From positions 992,001 to 1,056,000 of the forward strand of contig NZ_CP041405.1 of NCBI RefSeq assembly GCF_007066085.1: 64,000 nucleotides of DNA. Direction: 5' to 3'. A program made the translations under genes and the position numbers. The notes beneath the pieces were generated by a model. That model searched no databases, was not told the origin of the DNA, and saw only the letters and a program-made list of their open reading frames with translations. The DNA comes from Paenibacillus thiaminolyticus (GTDB lineage Bacteria; Bacillota; Bacilli; Paenibacillales; Paenibacillaceae). This document shows, one piece after another, positions 16,509 through 25,069 of the stretch (position 1 is the first letter of the stretch; every line of letters begins with the position of its first letter).

Positions 16509-17795
16509 TCATTCATTGCTTTCCCGGTTCATATCCGGAATCTTCGGGGTGCCTCTGTTCAGCATCAGCGGCTCCTTGCTGAAGACGCCGATAATGGTAT
16601 CTCCATACGAACTGAGATAGGTCCACTTCTCCTTGTACGTCTCCCACATTTCCGGGTTGAAAAACTTAATCTCGGCCAGTGTCTCATTCGTATGCATGTC
16701 CATAAACCGGATATATTCATCCTTCTTCGACTTCGTATCAATCGTTACCCGGCCATACCACGAATTCGGCAGCTTCAGCTGGAACCGCTCCTCATAGTCG
16801 CGGTACTGCTTCTCGACCAGCTTCAATCCGTTCTTCTCGTCCCATTGATAGTAGCTCGTGAAATACGGAATAACGTATGACTCATAAATATCCCAGCCCG
16901 GCGGCATCTCAGGAATCGCGATCTCGATAATGCCATCTCCATTCATGTCACCGCTGGCTATATTATACGGCTTGATCGCCATCTCTTCCGGCAGAATCGA
17001 GATGAGCTGATTATCCTCTGTCAACTTGATAATATCCGTCACGCCGTAATTGGCGCCAGCCACCGCGTCAAGCACAATTCCTTTTTGGTTCTTGCTGATA
17101 TTGCCTGAAATCATGTTCGTATACATATTCACGTCTTTGTCCAGCGACACTTCATTCTGCTTGGCCATCTTCCCGTCCTTGAAATCGTACATGGCCAGCA
17201 CCGGCGGCATGTCGCGGCGGTTATTGACGATGTATAACTGGTTCTTCCCGTCCCCGACCAGATCATCGATGACGAACTGGGAATAGGGCTGCTCGAATAT
17301 TTTGACGATGCCGTCCTGCGTGAACGTGTAGACGACCAATCCTTTGTTCAGATCCTTGTCGCTGCCTCCATAGCCGACGACGAGATCCAGCTTGTTGTCA
17401 TGGGTCAAGTCCACGAGCTCGACCCGATCTAGGCTGACCCCTACCCCGTCGAACTCGACCACCTTGTTCCACGTCTCTCCATCGCTATGGAAGACGAGTC
17501 CGTGCAGGCGCACATCCTTGTCCGGCGTCTCGTAAAACACAATTGCCGTATCCGCCCGCCCGTCATTGTTCAGATCGGCAAGCCGTATGGCGCTAGCATC
17601 CTCGGCATTGGCTGGCCGTAACATTTCCGCCTCTTTCGGCATTTGCGAGGAAATAATGGTCATTATCTTTGCTTTATCCTCAGGAAGCCGGGGCATGCTC
17701 ATTAATGACTTCGGATCCTCCAGCCAATCGCATCCGCTGAGCAGGATGCAGGCCAGGAGAAGAAGTGACACGCTCCGTATCCACCGCATTGTCAT
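16509..17795 (-). CDS. Lipoprotein with VCBS/FG-GAP-like repeats, first gene of a two-component operon
   Basis: About 428 aa from ATG 17795 (GTG 17807 and another ATG at 17789 are alternatives). Signal with lipobox LLSGC and the mature start at Cys near residue 22. The chain carries segments of the beta-propeller calcium-loop type, DLNNDGRADTAIVF and DMNGDGIIEIAIPE, with weaker copies DLTHDNKLDLVVGYG and DLVGDGKNQLYIV between them, so an extracellular propeller fold is likely. It is transcribed ahead of the response regulator, 20 bp away. The conserved link suggests an accessory sensor that feeds the kinase; this is inference. I do not recognise a named family member. Confidence 0.7.
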   Translation of the reverse strand: MTMRWIRSVSLLLLACILLSGCDWLEDPKSLMSMPRLPEDKAKIMTIISSQMPKEAEMLRPANAEDASAIRLADLNNDGRADTAIVFYETPDKDVRLHGLVFHSDGETWNKVVEFDGVGVSLDRVELVDLTHDNKLDLVVGYGGSDKDLNKGLVVYTFTQDGIVKIFEQPYSQFVIDDLVGDGKNQLYIVNNRRDMPPVLAMYDFKDGKMAKQNEVSLDKDVNMYTNMISGNISKNQKGIVLDAVAGANYGVTDIIKLTEDNQLISILPEEMAIKPYNIASGDMNGDGIIEIAIPEMPPGWDIYESYVIPYFTSYYQWDEKNGLKLVEKQYRDYEERFQLKLPNSWYGRVTIDTKSKKDEYIRFMDMHTNETLAEIKFFNPEMWETYKEKWTYLSSYGDTIIGVFSKEPLMLNRGTPKIPDMNRESNE

Positions 17796-17877
17796 TCCGC
17801 TTATCACTCTTTCATCAGTTCGATTTATCCTGATTATATTTTAACAGATTACATCCTCCATCATTATAAAAAAAAAC

Positions 17878-17895
17878 TGTCACCGAAAGGTGACA
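17878..17895 (-). terminator. Terminator of the DUF3298 gene
   Basis: TGTCACC (17878-17884) pairs with GGTGACA (17889-17895) around a GAAA tetraloop. On the minus strand the stem is followed by GTTTTTTTTTT-like sequence, a good rho-independent terminator for the gene ending at 17916. Confidence 0.8.
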
Positions 17896-17915
17896 ATACC
17901 ATGACAAACCCCGTG

Positions 17916-18557
17916 CTAGTACCAGAGCGCGTCGATCATTCCATTCTCTGCCTTGATATCCTGCAACGTATAGATGGATATCGGAAAATATTGAAAACCA
18001 TATGCGTATGGAGCCAGCTCATACAGGCCGAAGAACAGGACAAGCGCTTTGTCCGTCATATAAAAATCTTGATCCGGCCGAATCTCGGTGAACGGCTCCA
18101 ATACGGGAATGCCGCGTGCCTTAATCTGGGCGGCTACCTGCTCCGACAACACCTTCACATACGGGGCTCCCGGCTTGAACAGATCCGCCAGCTTCAGCTC
18201 CCGCCCGTTCCTGACATCCATCGTCATCCCGGCCTGATAGGTCATCCCGTGCGCAGCATGATCTGTATATCCGTATACGAGGAGAGTGAGGCTAATATAA
18301 TGGCGCTCATTCAGCTTGATCTCGTAGGAGCCCGTTACCTCCGTGTCCGGCGCTTCGCCGTAGCCGGTCATTCGAATGAGCCGGACCGCCTGGCGGTGTA
18401 TCGCCTTATTCATGCGGGATACCGCTTGTTCGTCCCCGTCACGGCCGCGAATCTGAGGCACATAGACGGTCAGCTTCGGTCTGCGGATGACATACGTATC
18501 CACCTGAACAGGCAGCGGGTACATTGATGTGGCATCCGCTTCCGTTGATGTGCGCAT
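17916..18557 (-). CDS. DUF4163/DUF3298 domain protein
   Basis: 213 aa without an obvious signal peptide. An N-terminal DUF4163-like part (YVIRRPKLTVYVPQIRG, then INKAIHRQ-like helix and NERHYISLTLLVYGYTDHAAHGMT) is followed by the DUF3298 part (GRELKLADLFKPGAPYVKVLSEQVAAQI and DQDFYMTDKALVLFFGLYELAPYAYG), the arrangement seen in RsiV-type lysozyme-binding proteins and in PdaC. Here the membrane anchor is missing, so the protein may be cytosolic or a truncated relative. GAGGGG lies 6 nt before ATG 18557. Monocistronic, ended by a strong terminator. Function unknown. Confidence 0.8.
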   Translation of the reverse strand: MRTSTEADATSMYPLPVQVDTYVIRRPKLTVYVPQIRGRDGDEQAVSRMNKAIHRQAVRLIRMTGYGEAPDTEVTGSYEIKLNERHYISLTLLVYGYTDHAAHGMTYQAGMTMDVRNGRELKLADLFKPGAPYVKVLSEQVAAQIKARGIPVLEPFTEIRPDQDFYMTDKALVLFFGLYELAPYAYGFQYFPISIYTLQDIKAENGMIDALWY

Positions 18558-18649
18558 TCCTATCCCCTCGCTTCATCATTGGTCATAAGCCCAATATATG
18601 CGAGGAGCGGCGCAGCGTGACATTCGCCTAACCGGCATTCCGCATTGCA

Positions 18650-19378
18650 TTAATGTATGAGCGCTTTCTCCGATTGGAGCAGGCGGCGCCCCTTCACGTC
18701 GACCGCGATCCGCCCTTCCTTCATTCCCCAGATGCGGGTCGCATATTTCTCGGCCAGCTCCGCCTGATGGAAGACGGCGATCACGATCTTCCGCTCCCGC
18801 TGGCACAAGCTGCGGAATGTCTCCAGCACCGACTCAGCGGCCTTCGGATCCAGCCCGAGCACCGGCTCGTCCGCCAAGAGAACGTTGGCCCCGTGCACGA
18901 GCGCACGCGCAATGGCGACACGCTGGCGCTCCCCGCCGCTGAGCTTGCTCGACTGGTCATGCGCCTTGTCCAGCAAGCCGAGCATCTCGAGCGTGTCCAT
19001 CGCCCCCATATAATCGTCTGATCGAACAATGCCCAGAGCCATCCGCCAGAGCGGCGTCTGATGGAAGCGGCCGATGAGCACGTTTTTCAGCACTTTTCGA
19101 TTCAGATTAAGGACCGGATTCTGTTCCAGGTAAGCAAATTCGCGCATTACCTTGCGCTTGCCGTTGACCTGATTCTCGAAAATATTAACCCCATCGACGT
19201 TATACTTGCCGCTCGTCCAGCTCTCGCGCATCGCGATGCATTTGAGCAGCGTCGATTTCCCGCTGCCGCTTGCACCGATAACGCCGACGAATTCGCCAGG
19301 CTCGAGCTCGAAGCTCAATCGATCCAAGATAGGCGGGGCCGGCGGATACCGTTTGACCAGACGTTCTACTTTAATCAT
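18650..19378 (-). CDS. PhnC-like ABC transporter ATP-binding protein, orphan
   Basis: 242 aa ATPase: Walker A GASGSGKST at about 36-44, signature LSGGERQR, Walker B NVLLADEPVLGLD. Spacing and wording (CIAMRESWTSGKYNVDG, VLKNVLIGRFHQTPLWR, ALGIV) resemble PhnC, the ATPase of phosphonate importers. No binding protein (PhnD) or permease (PhnE) gene is in the neighbourhood, and the H-loop reads VFHQAELA. It may serve membrane parts encoded elsewhere or have a different job. GAGAGGAG lies 9 nt before ATG 19378. Confidence 0.8.
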   Translation of the reverse strand: MIKVERLVKRYPPAPPILDRLSFELEPGEFVGVIGASGSGKSTLLKCIAMRESWTSGKYNVDGVNIFENQVNGKRKVMREFAYLEQNPVLNLNRKVLKNVLIGRFHQTPLWRMALGIVRSDDYMGAMDTLEMLGLLDKAHDQSSKLSGGERQRVAIARALVHGANVLLADEPVLGLDPKAAESVLETFRSLCQRERKIVIAVFHQAELAEKYATRIWGMKEGRIAVDVKGRRLLQSEKALIH

Positions 19379-19495
19379 GGCATTGACTCCTCTCTATCCG
19401 CTGAAGACATTCCGTTGTGATTTCTTTCAGGTTGTTCTCCAAAATCCGCTTGCGATGCTTTTGAACATATATTTATAAGTGTAGGAAGATGCGAC

Positions 19496-20677
19496 CTAAC
19501 TTGCAAGCGTTTTTGCCTGCCGCTTGAAGATCAAGCCGAGCAGAGAGAAGCCGATGTACCAGAGGCCGAGCAGGTAGAACATACTGCCCATGGACACATA
19601 TTGCAGCCCCAAGCCGGCCAGGTTCGGCCCGATAATGCTGCCCAGGCTGAAGTGAACGGATGCGATCACATTGGCGGAGGGCAGATAAGCCTTCGGCAAA
19701 ATATCCGCGGCATAGGCCAAGCCAAGCGAGAAAAAGGAGCCGACCAAGCCGCCGATGAGCACAAATAGAATCAAGATCCCCCAGACGCTCGTTCCGACGA
19801 ACGGAACGAGAAGGAATCCCGCTCCTCCGGTCAGACCGCAAGCCATCAAGACCTTTTTGCGGTCGATCTTGTCGCTCAGTATGCCGAGCGGAAGCTGCAG
19901 GATAAGGCCGCCGATGCCGAAGAACGGCAGCAGGTACGAGATCCAGTGCTCCTCCAGGCCGATGCGCAGCGCATAGATCGGGAAGTTGCTGTTCATCGAT
20001 GCTTCCATATAGCCGTACAAAAACGCCGGCAGCAGCGCGAACCACGCCCATTGATAAGAGCGGGCATACCGCTTCTCGGGACGAGCGCCCTCATGCAAGC
20101 CTTCCACCGGCTGATTCGGCAGCACGAACAGGACGAGCCCGATGACGACAAGGAACAGCGCGCCCATCACCAGGAACGGTGCGGAATCATGCACGCGGAG
20201 CAGATTAATGCCGAGCGGACCGAAGCTGAAGCCAAGTCCGTAGGCCATCCCGTACAGCGAAATATTCCGTCCGCGCCGATGAGCCGGGCTAACGGAGACC
20301 GCCCACAGCTGAGTCGCGTAATGCAGCGCGCTATCCCCCAGGCCGACAATCATCCGGAGTACGAACCAGACATAGATGTTGTGCAGCAGCGGGAACAGTA
20401 CGATCGCTGCCGTTACGACAATCAGTCCGCCGAGAAGCATTCGCTTGTACCCCACCCGGAGCAGGATCCGTTCGACGGCGAACATCATGGCGAAGACGCC
20501 GACGTACAACGCCGTCGCATTCAGCGCATTCAGATCGGAAGGGACGCCCATCCGCTCCAGGAAGATGGTTAAGAGCGGGAGCAGCATCCCTTGACTCAAC
20601 CCGGTAAATGTGACAACAATAATGAGAATGAAAAATTGCATGCTTGGAGAATTCGTAGTGAAACGCCTTGCTGACAT
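19496..20677 (-). CDS. Major facilitator superfamily transporter
   Basis: 393 aa from ATG 20677, where GGAGGAAAGTCC precedes the start; the open frame extends 22 codons upstream without a site. Twelve hydrophobic segments are readable, with the MFS loop between helices 2 and 3 as ERILLRVGYKRMLLGG and its repeat in the second half as GILSDKIDRKKVLMACG. Likely a proton-coupled exporter of small molecules; substrate unknown. Divergent from an ArsR-type regulator gene, which probably controls it. Confidence 0.88.
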   Translation of the reverse strand: MSARRFTTNSPSMQFFILIIVVTFTGLSQGMLLPLLTIFLERMGVPSDLNALNATALYVGVFAMMFAVERILLRVGYKRMLLGGLIVVTAAIVLFPLLHNIYVWFVLRMIVGLGDSALHYATQLWAVSVSPAHRRGRNISLYGMAYGLGFSFGPLGINLLRVHDSAPFLVMGALFLVVIGLVLFVLPNQPVEGLHEGARPEKRYARSYQWAWFALLPAFLYGYMEASMNSNFPIYALRIGLEEHWISYLLPFFGIGGLILQLPLGILSDKIDRKKVLMACGLTGGAGFLLVPFVGTSVWGILILFVLIGGLVGSFFSLGLAYAADILPKAYLPSANVIASVHFSLGSIIGPNLAGLGLQYVSMGSMFYLLGLWYIGFSLLGLIFKRQAKTLAS

Positions 20678-20769
20678 GGACTTTCCTCCACAATTACTAT
20701 GATTTGAACGCCTGAAGCGGCGGCACGCGGCCGCCCCCTGCAAGCTTCATTGGACACCAACATTTCAAC

Positions 20770-20798
20770 ATTATAGTAGACAATAGGATACAACACAA
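20770..20798 (-). promoter_or_regulatory. Predicted promoter of the MFS transporter
   Basis: On the minus strand TTGTGT (20793-20798) and TATAAT (20770-20775) are spaced 17 nt, in the 170-bp gap shared with the divergent regulator gene. Confidence 0.55.
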
Positions 20799-20847
20799 TT
20801 CATAATGATAGAGTAACGCAATGTTATCCAAGGGGGCTCCGTAAGGC

Positions 20848-21759
20848 ATGACCTACCATGTTCGTATCGACTATTCATCGGTATATGAACTTATTGGAAG
20901 CTTTATGTTGTTCGTTCACCGCAAGTGGATCCGCAACGTAGAGAACGGAATGGAATGGGCGCGCAGCATCGAGCAGCAGCTCCCTCCGCAGTGGAATGCG
21001 TACAGCGAGAAGATCCGGAAGCATTCGTTAAGCGACTTCGACATGCTCTACGCGCTGGCGCTGGAGCGGAATCATAACGATATTCCTTCCTATCTCGAGC
21101 AACTGGAGCAGCTGACTCCGGCCGAATGGGACCGAGTCGGTCTGGAGAACGGCCTGCGCCTGGGCTCCTTCCGGCTGGAACGCTGCCTGGAGCTATATGT
21201 ACCGGCGCTCCGGTTCTGGTATGAACACTATATCCGTCACTCACTTCCGGAATGGGAACCGATCCTTCTGCATGACGCGGAAGAGAAGCGGCGGTTATTG
21301 GACAAAATAAAGCCGCAGGATCTCATCGAGCTGGCCACGAACGGCGTCGTCATTCCGGAGCACGAGTCGCTTGACGAAGTGATTCTTGCCCCGATGTGGC
21401 ACTATCGCCCGATTAATAACAACTGTACGTTCCGTAGCCGGATTCTCATCCTGTACCCGGTGGACAAGCCGGAACCGGATCTGATGGTCCCGTCGCACAA
21501 CCTGCGCCGCATGACCGAAGCATTGGCCGACGAGAAGCGGCTGCGCATCTTGCGGCTGGTCGGCCAGAAGCCGTATACGTTCGAGGAAATCCAGGAATAC
21601 ATTCCGCTGTCGACGGGAGCGCTCAAGCATCATCTGGCGGTCCTGCGCTCCGCAGGCTATATCCGGACGTACTGGAACGGCAAAGTGCAGCGCATCTCGC
21701 TACGCCCGGAAGGGCTGGCGGATTTATCCGCTTTTCTCGAAGCCTACATACATTCATGA
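20848..21759 (+). CDS. ArsR-family transcriptional regulator
   Basis: 303 aa. The C-terminal 80 residues form a winged helix of ArsR type: EALADEKRLRILRLVGQKPY, then TFEEIQEYIPLSTGALKHHL (recognition helix) and VLRSAGYIRTYWNGKVQRISL. The N-terminal 210 residues are a mixed helix/strand domain (starting MTYHVRIDYSSVYELIGSFM) found with this type of regulator in Bacillales and of unknown ligand. GGGGG precedes ATG 20848. Divergence from the MFS gene suggests autoregulated control of that exporter. Confidence 0.85.
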   Translation: MTYHVRIDYSSVYELIGSFMLFVHRKWIRNVENGMEWARSIEQQLPPQWNAYSEKIRKHSLSDFDMLYALALERNHNDIPSYLEQLEQLTPAEWDRVGLENGLRLGSFRLERCLELYVPALRFWYEHYIRHSLPEWEPILLHDAEEKRRLLDKIKPQDLIELATNGVVIPEHESLDEVILAPMWHYRPINNNCTFRSRILILYPVDKPEPDLMVPSHNLRRMTEALADEKRLRILRLVGQKPYTFEEIQEYIPLSTGALKHHLAVLRSAGYIRTYWNGKVQRISLRPEGLADLSAFLEAYIHS

Positions 21760-21824
21760 CAGCAAGCCTGATTGCAGCCTCTTGCGCTGTTGCGGCTCTG
21801 ATAGCGTCAAGGAGGTGATTCGGC

Positions 21825-22574
21825 ATGACCGTAATGCCGAGACAGACAATATTATTCGATCTGGACGATACGCTCGTCCATTGCAACAAATATTTTGACA
21901 TCGTCATTCAACAATTTCTCGATTCGATGATGACGTGGTTCGCCCCGTGGAAGCTGCCGGCCGAGGACATTCGCGCCGTGCAGGTCCGAATCGATATCGC
22001 CGGCGTGCAGGACAACGGCTTTCATAGCGAGCACTTCCCGCGCTCGTTCATCCAAACTTACGAGCACTTCTGCACACTGACCGGCCGCGCCCCGGCCGCC
22101 GACGAGTCCGAGCTGCTCTGGAAGCTCGGAATGAGCGTCTACGAGTTCGAGATCGAGCCTTATCCCGGCATGATCGATACGCTTGACCGGCTGCGGGATG
22201 ACGGACATGAGCTCTTCCTGTATACCGGCGGGGAACCCGTCATACAAGGGCGCAAAATTGAGCAAATGAAGCTGTCGGACTACTTCGGAGATCGGATATT
22301 CATCCGCCGGCACAAGACAGCGGATGCATTGTCCTCCATTGTGCAGGAACAGGGCTTCCGGACGGAGAGCACCTGGATGATCGGCAATTCACTGCGTACT
22401 GACGTGATTCCCGCCCTGCTGTCCGGCCTGAATGCGATCTACTTGAAGCAGGCGAACGAATGGGCATTTAACATCGTCGACATCGATGCCGAGCCGAATG
22501 GCGCCTTCGAGACGATCCAGCAGCTAACCGACGTGCCTCGCGTCATTCGCAACTGGATATTGACCCTGCGGTAA
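21825..22574 (+). CDS. HAD family hydrolase
   Basis: 249 aa cytosolic phosphatase-like protein. Motif I is ILFDLDDTLVH (nucleophile and acid Asp), motif II lies in FLYTGGEP (Thr), and motifs III/IV in RHKTADAL and WMIGNSLRTDVIPALLSG (Asn-Asp pair, with Asn in place of the usual first Asp). The cap is alpha-helical (subfamily I). AAGGAGGTGATT precedes ATG 21825. It follows the regulator gene by 65 bp and could be cotranscribed with it. Substrate unknown. Confidence 0.87.
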   Translation: MTVMPRQTILFDLDDTLVHCNKYFDIVIQQFLDSMMTWFAPWKLPAEDIRAVQVRIDIAGVQDNGFHSEHFPRSFIQTYEHFCTLTGRAPAADESELLWKLGMSVYEFEIEPYPGMIDTLDRLRDDGHELFLYTGGEPVIQGRKIEQMKLSDYFGDRIFIRRHKTADALSSIVQEQGFRTESTWMIGNSLRTDVIPALLSGLNAIYLKQANEWAFNIVDIDAEPNGAFETIQQLTDVPRVIRNWILTLR

Positions 22575-22581
22575 TAGGACA

Positions 22582-22605
22582 GGCCGGCTCCCCAGAGCCG
22601 GCCTT
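22582..22605. terminator. Terminator between HAD hydrolase and topB
   Basis: A 9-bp GC-rich stem (22582-22590 with 22597-22605) 8 bp after the HAD stop, followed by TCTGTTAT on the plus strand. Confidence 0.6.
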
Positions 22606-22692
22606 CTGTTATACTGGGCATAACGATGCCCCTAGGCCGGCATGACATCCCCTCGTCCTGCCAGCGCATGCCGCATGGCATGGCACCCAAGG

Positions 22693-24981
22693 TTATGCCT
22701 CTGTCGCCAACTCCCCGGTCTCCACACTCGCCAGGACAATCCGGGCTTGCGTCTCGGAGCCATCCGGCAAGATCAGCTTCATCTTCGCGGTCTTGCCCTT
22801 CTCGATCAGCGCCTTCACCTGCGTGTCGCTCAGCTTGCGGCCGAAGCTCTCCTTCCAGATGACGAAGCCGCAGCCCTGCTTGTAATTCGAGCAACCGTAC
22901 CCTTTGCGCCCCATAAAAATCATGCCTCCGCAGCCGGCGCGCGGACAAGTCCCGACGATGGCCGGCCCCTCGCTCCGCTGCGGCTCCGCAGCCTTAGCCG
23001 CTGCTCCCCGCTGCGGAGATAGCCGGCTCCCGGCCGCTGCCGAATTGCCCTCCGCAGGTTCCGCCGCAGTGGACGCTTGTCCGGCCGCGCCCTTGCGCCG
23101 GCGCGTGCTCCCCTGCTTCGGCTCGGCGCTCTCGAAGGAGGTCTTCGCCGCCCGCGCCTGCAGCCTCACCTTGTCTACAATCATCGTTGCGAATTTTTTG
23201 ACATTTTCCATAAATTGCACATCAGAAGCCGCGCCCCGGGATATTTCCGTCAACCGGCGCTCCCATTGCCCAGTCATCTCCGGCGAGGTCAGCAGATCAA
23301 TGCCGGCTCCCCGGATAAGCTCGACTGCCGTACGGCCTTTTTGCGTCACCTGAATCGTCTTGCCCTTCATCTCAATATAGCCCACTTTTTTGAGACGTTC
23401 GATCGTGGCAGCGCGAGTGGCCGGCGTCCCCAAGCCGGAATCCTTCATCGCATCGCGCAGCTGCTCGTCTTCAATCTGCTTGCCCGCGCTCTCCATCGCC
23501 TTAAGGAGCGTCCCCTCCGTATATGGCTTGGGCGGTTGAGTTTCCTTGTCCTTGACGATGGCTTGGACGCAATGAACCGCCTCGTTCGGATTCACCCGGA
23601 ACGGCTCCTCGACCTCGATCTCTTCCGCTTCCTCCTCACCCTTGCGCTTCCCTCTTCCGGACTTGGGCTTCTCCTTCTTCATATCGGCATAAATAGCTTT
23701 CCAGCCAATATGGAGCAGCTCCTTGACCGAGGTTTTGAATGTCTCTTGCTCGACCTCCGTCATCACCGTATGGACCTTGTATTCCGCAGCCGGATAGAAC
23801 TGGGACAGGAAGCGGCGCACGATAAGATCGTACAGCTTCTGTTCATCGGGAGACAGGCCCGATGCCTTCCGCTGGGTCGGCAGAATCGCATGGTGATCCT
23901 CCACCTTGGCCGGATTGCATATGTACTTGTTCCCTTTATGAACGAGAGTCCGGTTCGCACCCTTCACCCACTCGTCATAGGCTGTGCCCTGGAGCACGGA
24001 CAGCGCCTTGTGCATCTCCGGAATGTTCTGCTCCGTCACATAGTTCGAATTCGTCCGCGGATAAGAGATGACTTTATGCTTCTCGTACAGCGACTGGGCG
24101 ATATCCAACGTTTTCTTCGCCGAGAACGAGTAGCGGCTGTTCGCCTCCCGCTGCAGCAAGGTCAGATCATACAGCCGCAAAGGATATTCCTTCGTCTCCT
24201 TCGCCTGATAAGAGGCGATCCGTCCCGGCTTCCCCCGCACCTTCGCAGCCAAGGCCTCAGCTTGCGCCCGGTCGGTGATCCGATCGCCCTGCCACAGCCC
24301 CAGGTATGTGCCATCCCGTTGCGAGAAATGGCCTTCTACCTCGAAATAAGTCAAAGAAGTAAAGGCTTCAATCTGCTTATGCCGTTCGTAGATTAACGCC
24401 AAGACAGGCGTCTGCACTCTGCCTACGGACAGCAGCACGTTATGCTTCGTCGTGAACGCGCGCGACCCATTCATGCCAATCAGCCAATCCGCTTCGCTGC
24501 GGGCGCTCGCCGCTCTGGTCAGATTGTCATATTCCGATCCGTCCTTCAGCTCGGCGAAGCCCCGCCGAATCGTCTCCGGGGTCAGATCGGATATCCAGAG
24601 CCGCTTCACCGGATGCTTTAATTTCAAATAACGCTGGATGAGCGAAAAGATATATTGTCCTTCCCTTCCCGCGTCGCAAGCGTTAACCAGCAGATTGCAG
24701 CGCTTGGCCAGTTCGGCGATGACCTTCAGTTGATCCTTCGTCTTGCGATAAGCGATCAGCTTGAAGTCGCCGGGAATAATCGGAAGGTCGTTAATGCTCC
24801 ATCTCTTATACTTCAGATCATAGGCTTCCGGCTCGGCGAGTCCGACCAAATGACCGATCGCCCACGTAATGATGTACGTCTCCCCTTCCAGATAGGTACG
24901 GTGATTTTTCGCTTTCGGTTCTATGGCGGCAGCGATATTCCGTCCCATATCCGGCTTCTCCGCAATAATCAGCGTCTTCAT
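22693..24981 (-). CDS. topB: DNA topoisomerase III
   Basis: 762 aa type IA topoisomerase that relaxes or decatenates DNA by single-strand passage. TOPRIM domain at about 1-135 (LIIAEKPDMGRNIA with the conserved Glu8, and ACDAGREG with its acidic metal ligands), then the cleavage-strand domain with active Tyr307 in VISYPRTNSNYVTE. The C-terminal region has a lysine/glutamate linker (KKEKPKSGRGKRKGEEE), an alanine-rich linker and a final zinc-ribbon-like module with four Cys in CPRAGCGG and YGCSNYKQGCGF, followed by SDTQVKALIEKGKT. Longer than E. coli TopB because of this tail. Monocistronic, convergent with the HAD gene. Confidence 0.95.
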   Translation of the reverse strand: MKTLIIAEKPDMGRNIAAAIEPKAKNHRTYLEGETYIITWAIGHLVGLAEPEAYDLKYKRWSINDLPIIPGDFKLIAYRKTKDQLKVIAELAKRCNLLVNACDAGREGQYIFSLIQRYLKLKHPVKRLWISDLTPETIRRGFAELKDGSEYDNLTRAASARSEADWLIGMNGSRAFTTKHNVLLSVGRVQTPVLALIYERHKQIEAFTSLTYFEVEGHFSQRDGTYLGLWQGDRITDRAQAEALAAKVRGKPGRIASYQAKETKEYPLRLYDLTLLQREANSRYSFSAKKTLDIAQSLYEKHKVISYPRTNSNYVTEQNIPEMHKALSVLQGTAYDEWVKGANRTLVHKGNKYICNPAKVEDHHAILPTQRKASGLSPDEQKLYDLIVRRFLSQFYPAAEYKVHTVMTEVEQETFKTSVKELLHIGWKAIYADMKKEKPKSGRGKRKGEEEAEEIEVEEPFRVNPNEAVHCVQAIVKDKETQPPKPYTEGTLLKAMESAGKQIEDEQLRDAMKDSGLGTPATRAATIERLKKVGYIEMKGKTIQVTQKGRTAVELIRGAGIDLLTSPEMTGQWERRLTEISRGAASDVQFMENVKKFATMIVDKVRLQARAAKTSFESAEPKQGSTRRRKGAAGQASTAAEPAEGNSAAAGSRLSPQRGAAAKAAEPQRSEGPAIVGTCPRAGCGGMIFMGRKGYGCSNYKQGCGFVIWKESFGRKLSDTQVKALIEKGKTAKMKLILPDGSETQARIVLASVETGELATEA

Positions 24982-25069
24982 CTGCTCCCCCCGTCTCTCT
25001 GGCGAACGACAGAAAGCCGCGCTATGGATAGCGCAGCTTCTTGCAGCGTTCTCTTCTATTTATTATTCC

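Noticed and set aside
23077..24396. 439-codon plus-strand frame opposite topB
   Set aside because: Arg/His/Leu-rich shadow of topB without a ribosome binding site.
24990..25040. Terminator between gltD and topB
   Set aside because: The GCGCTA/TAGCGC stem is short and lacks a T tract; not listed as a feature.
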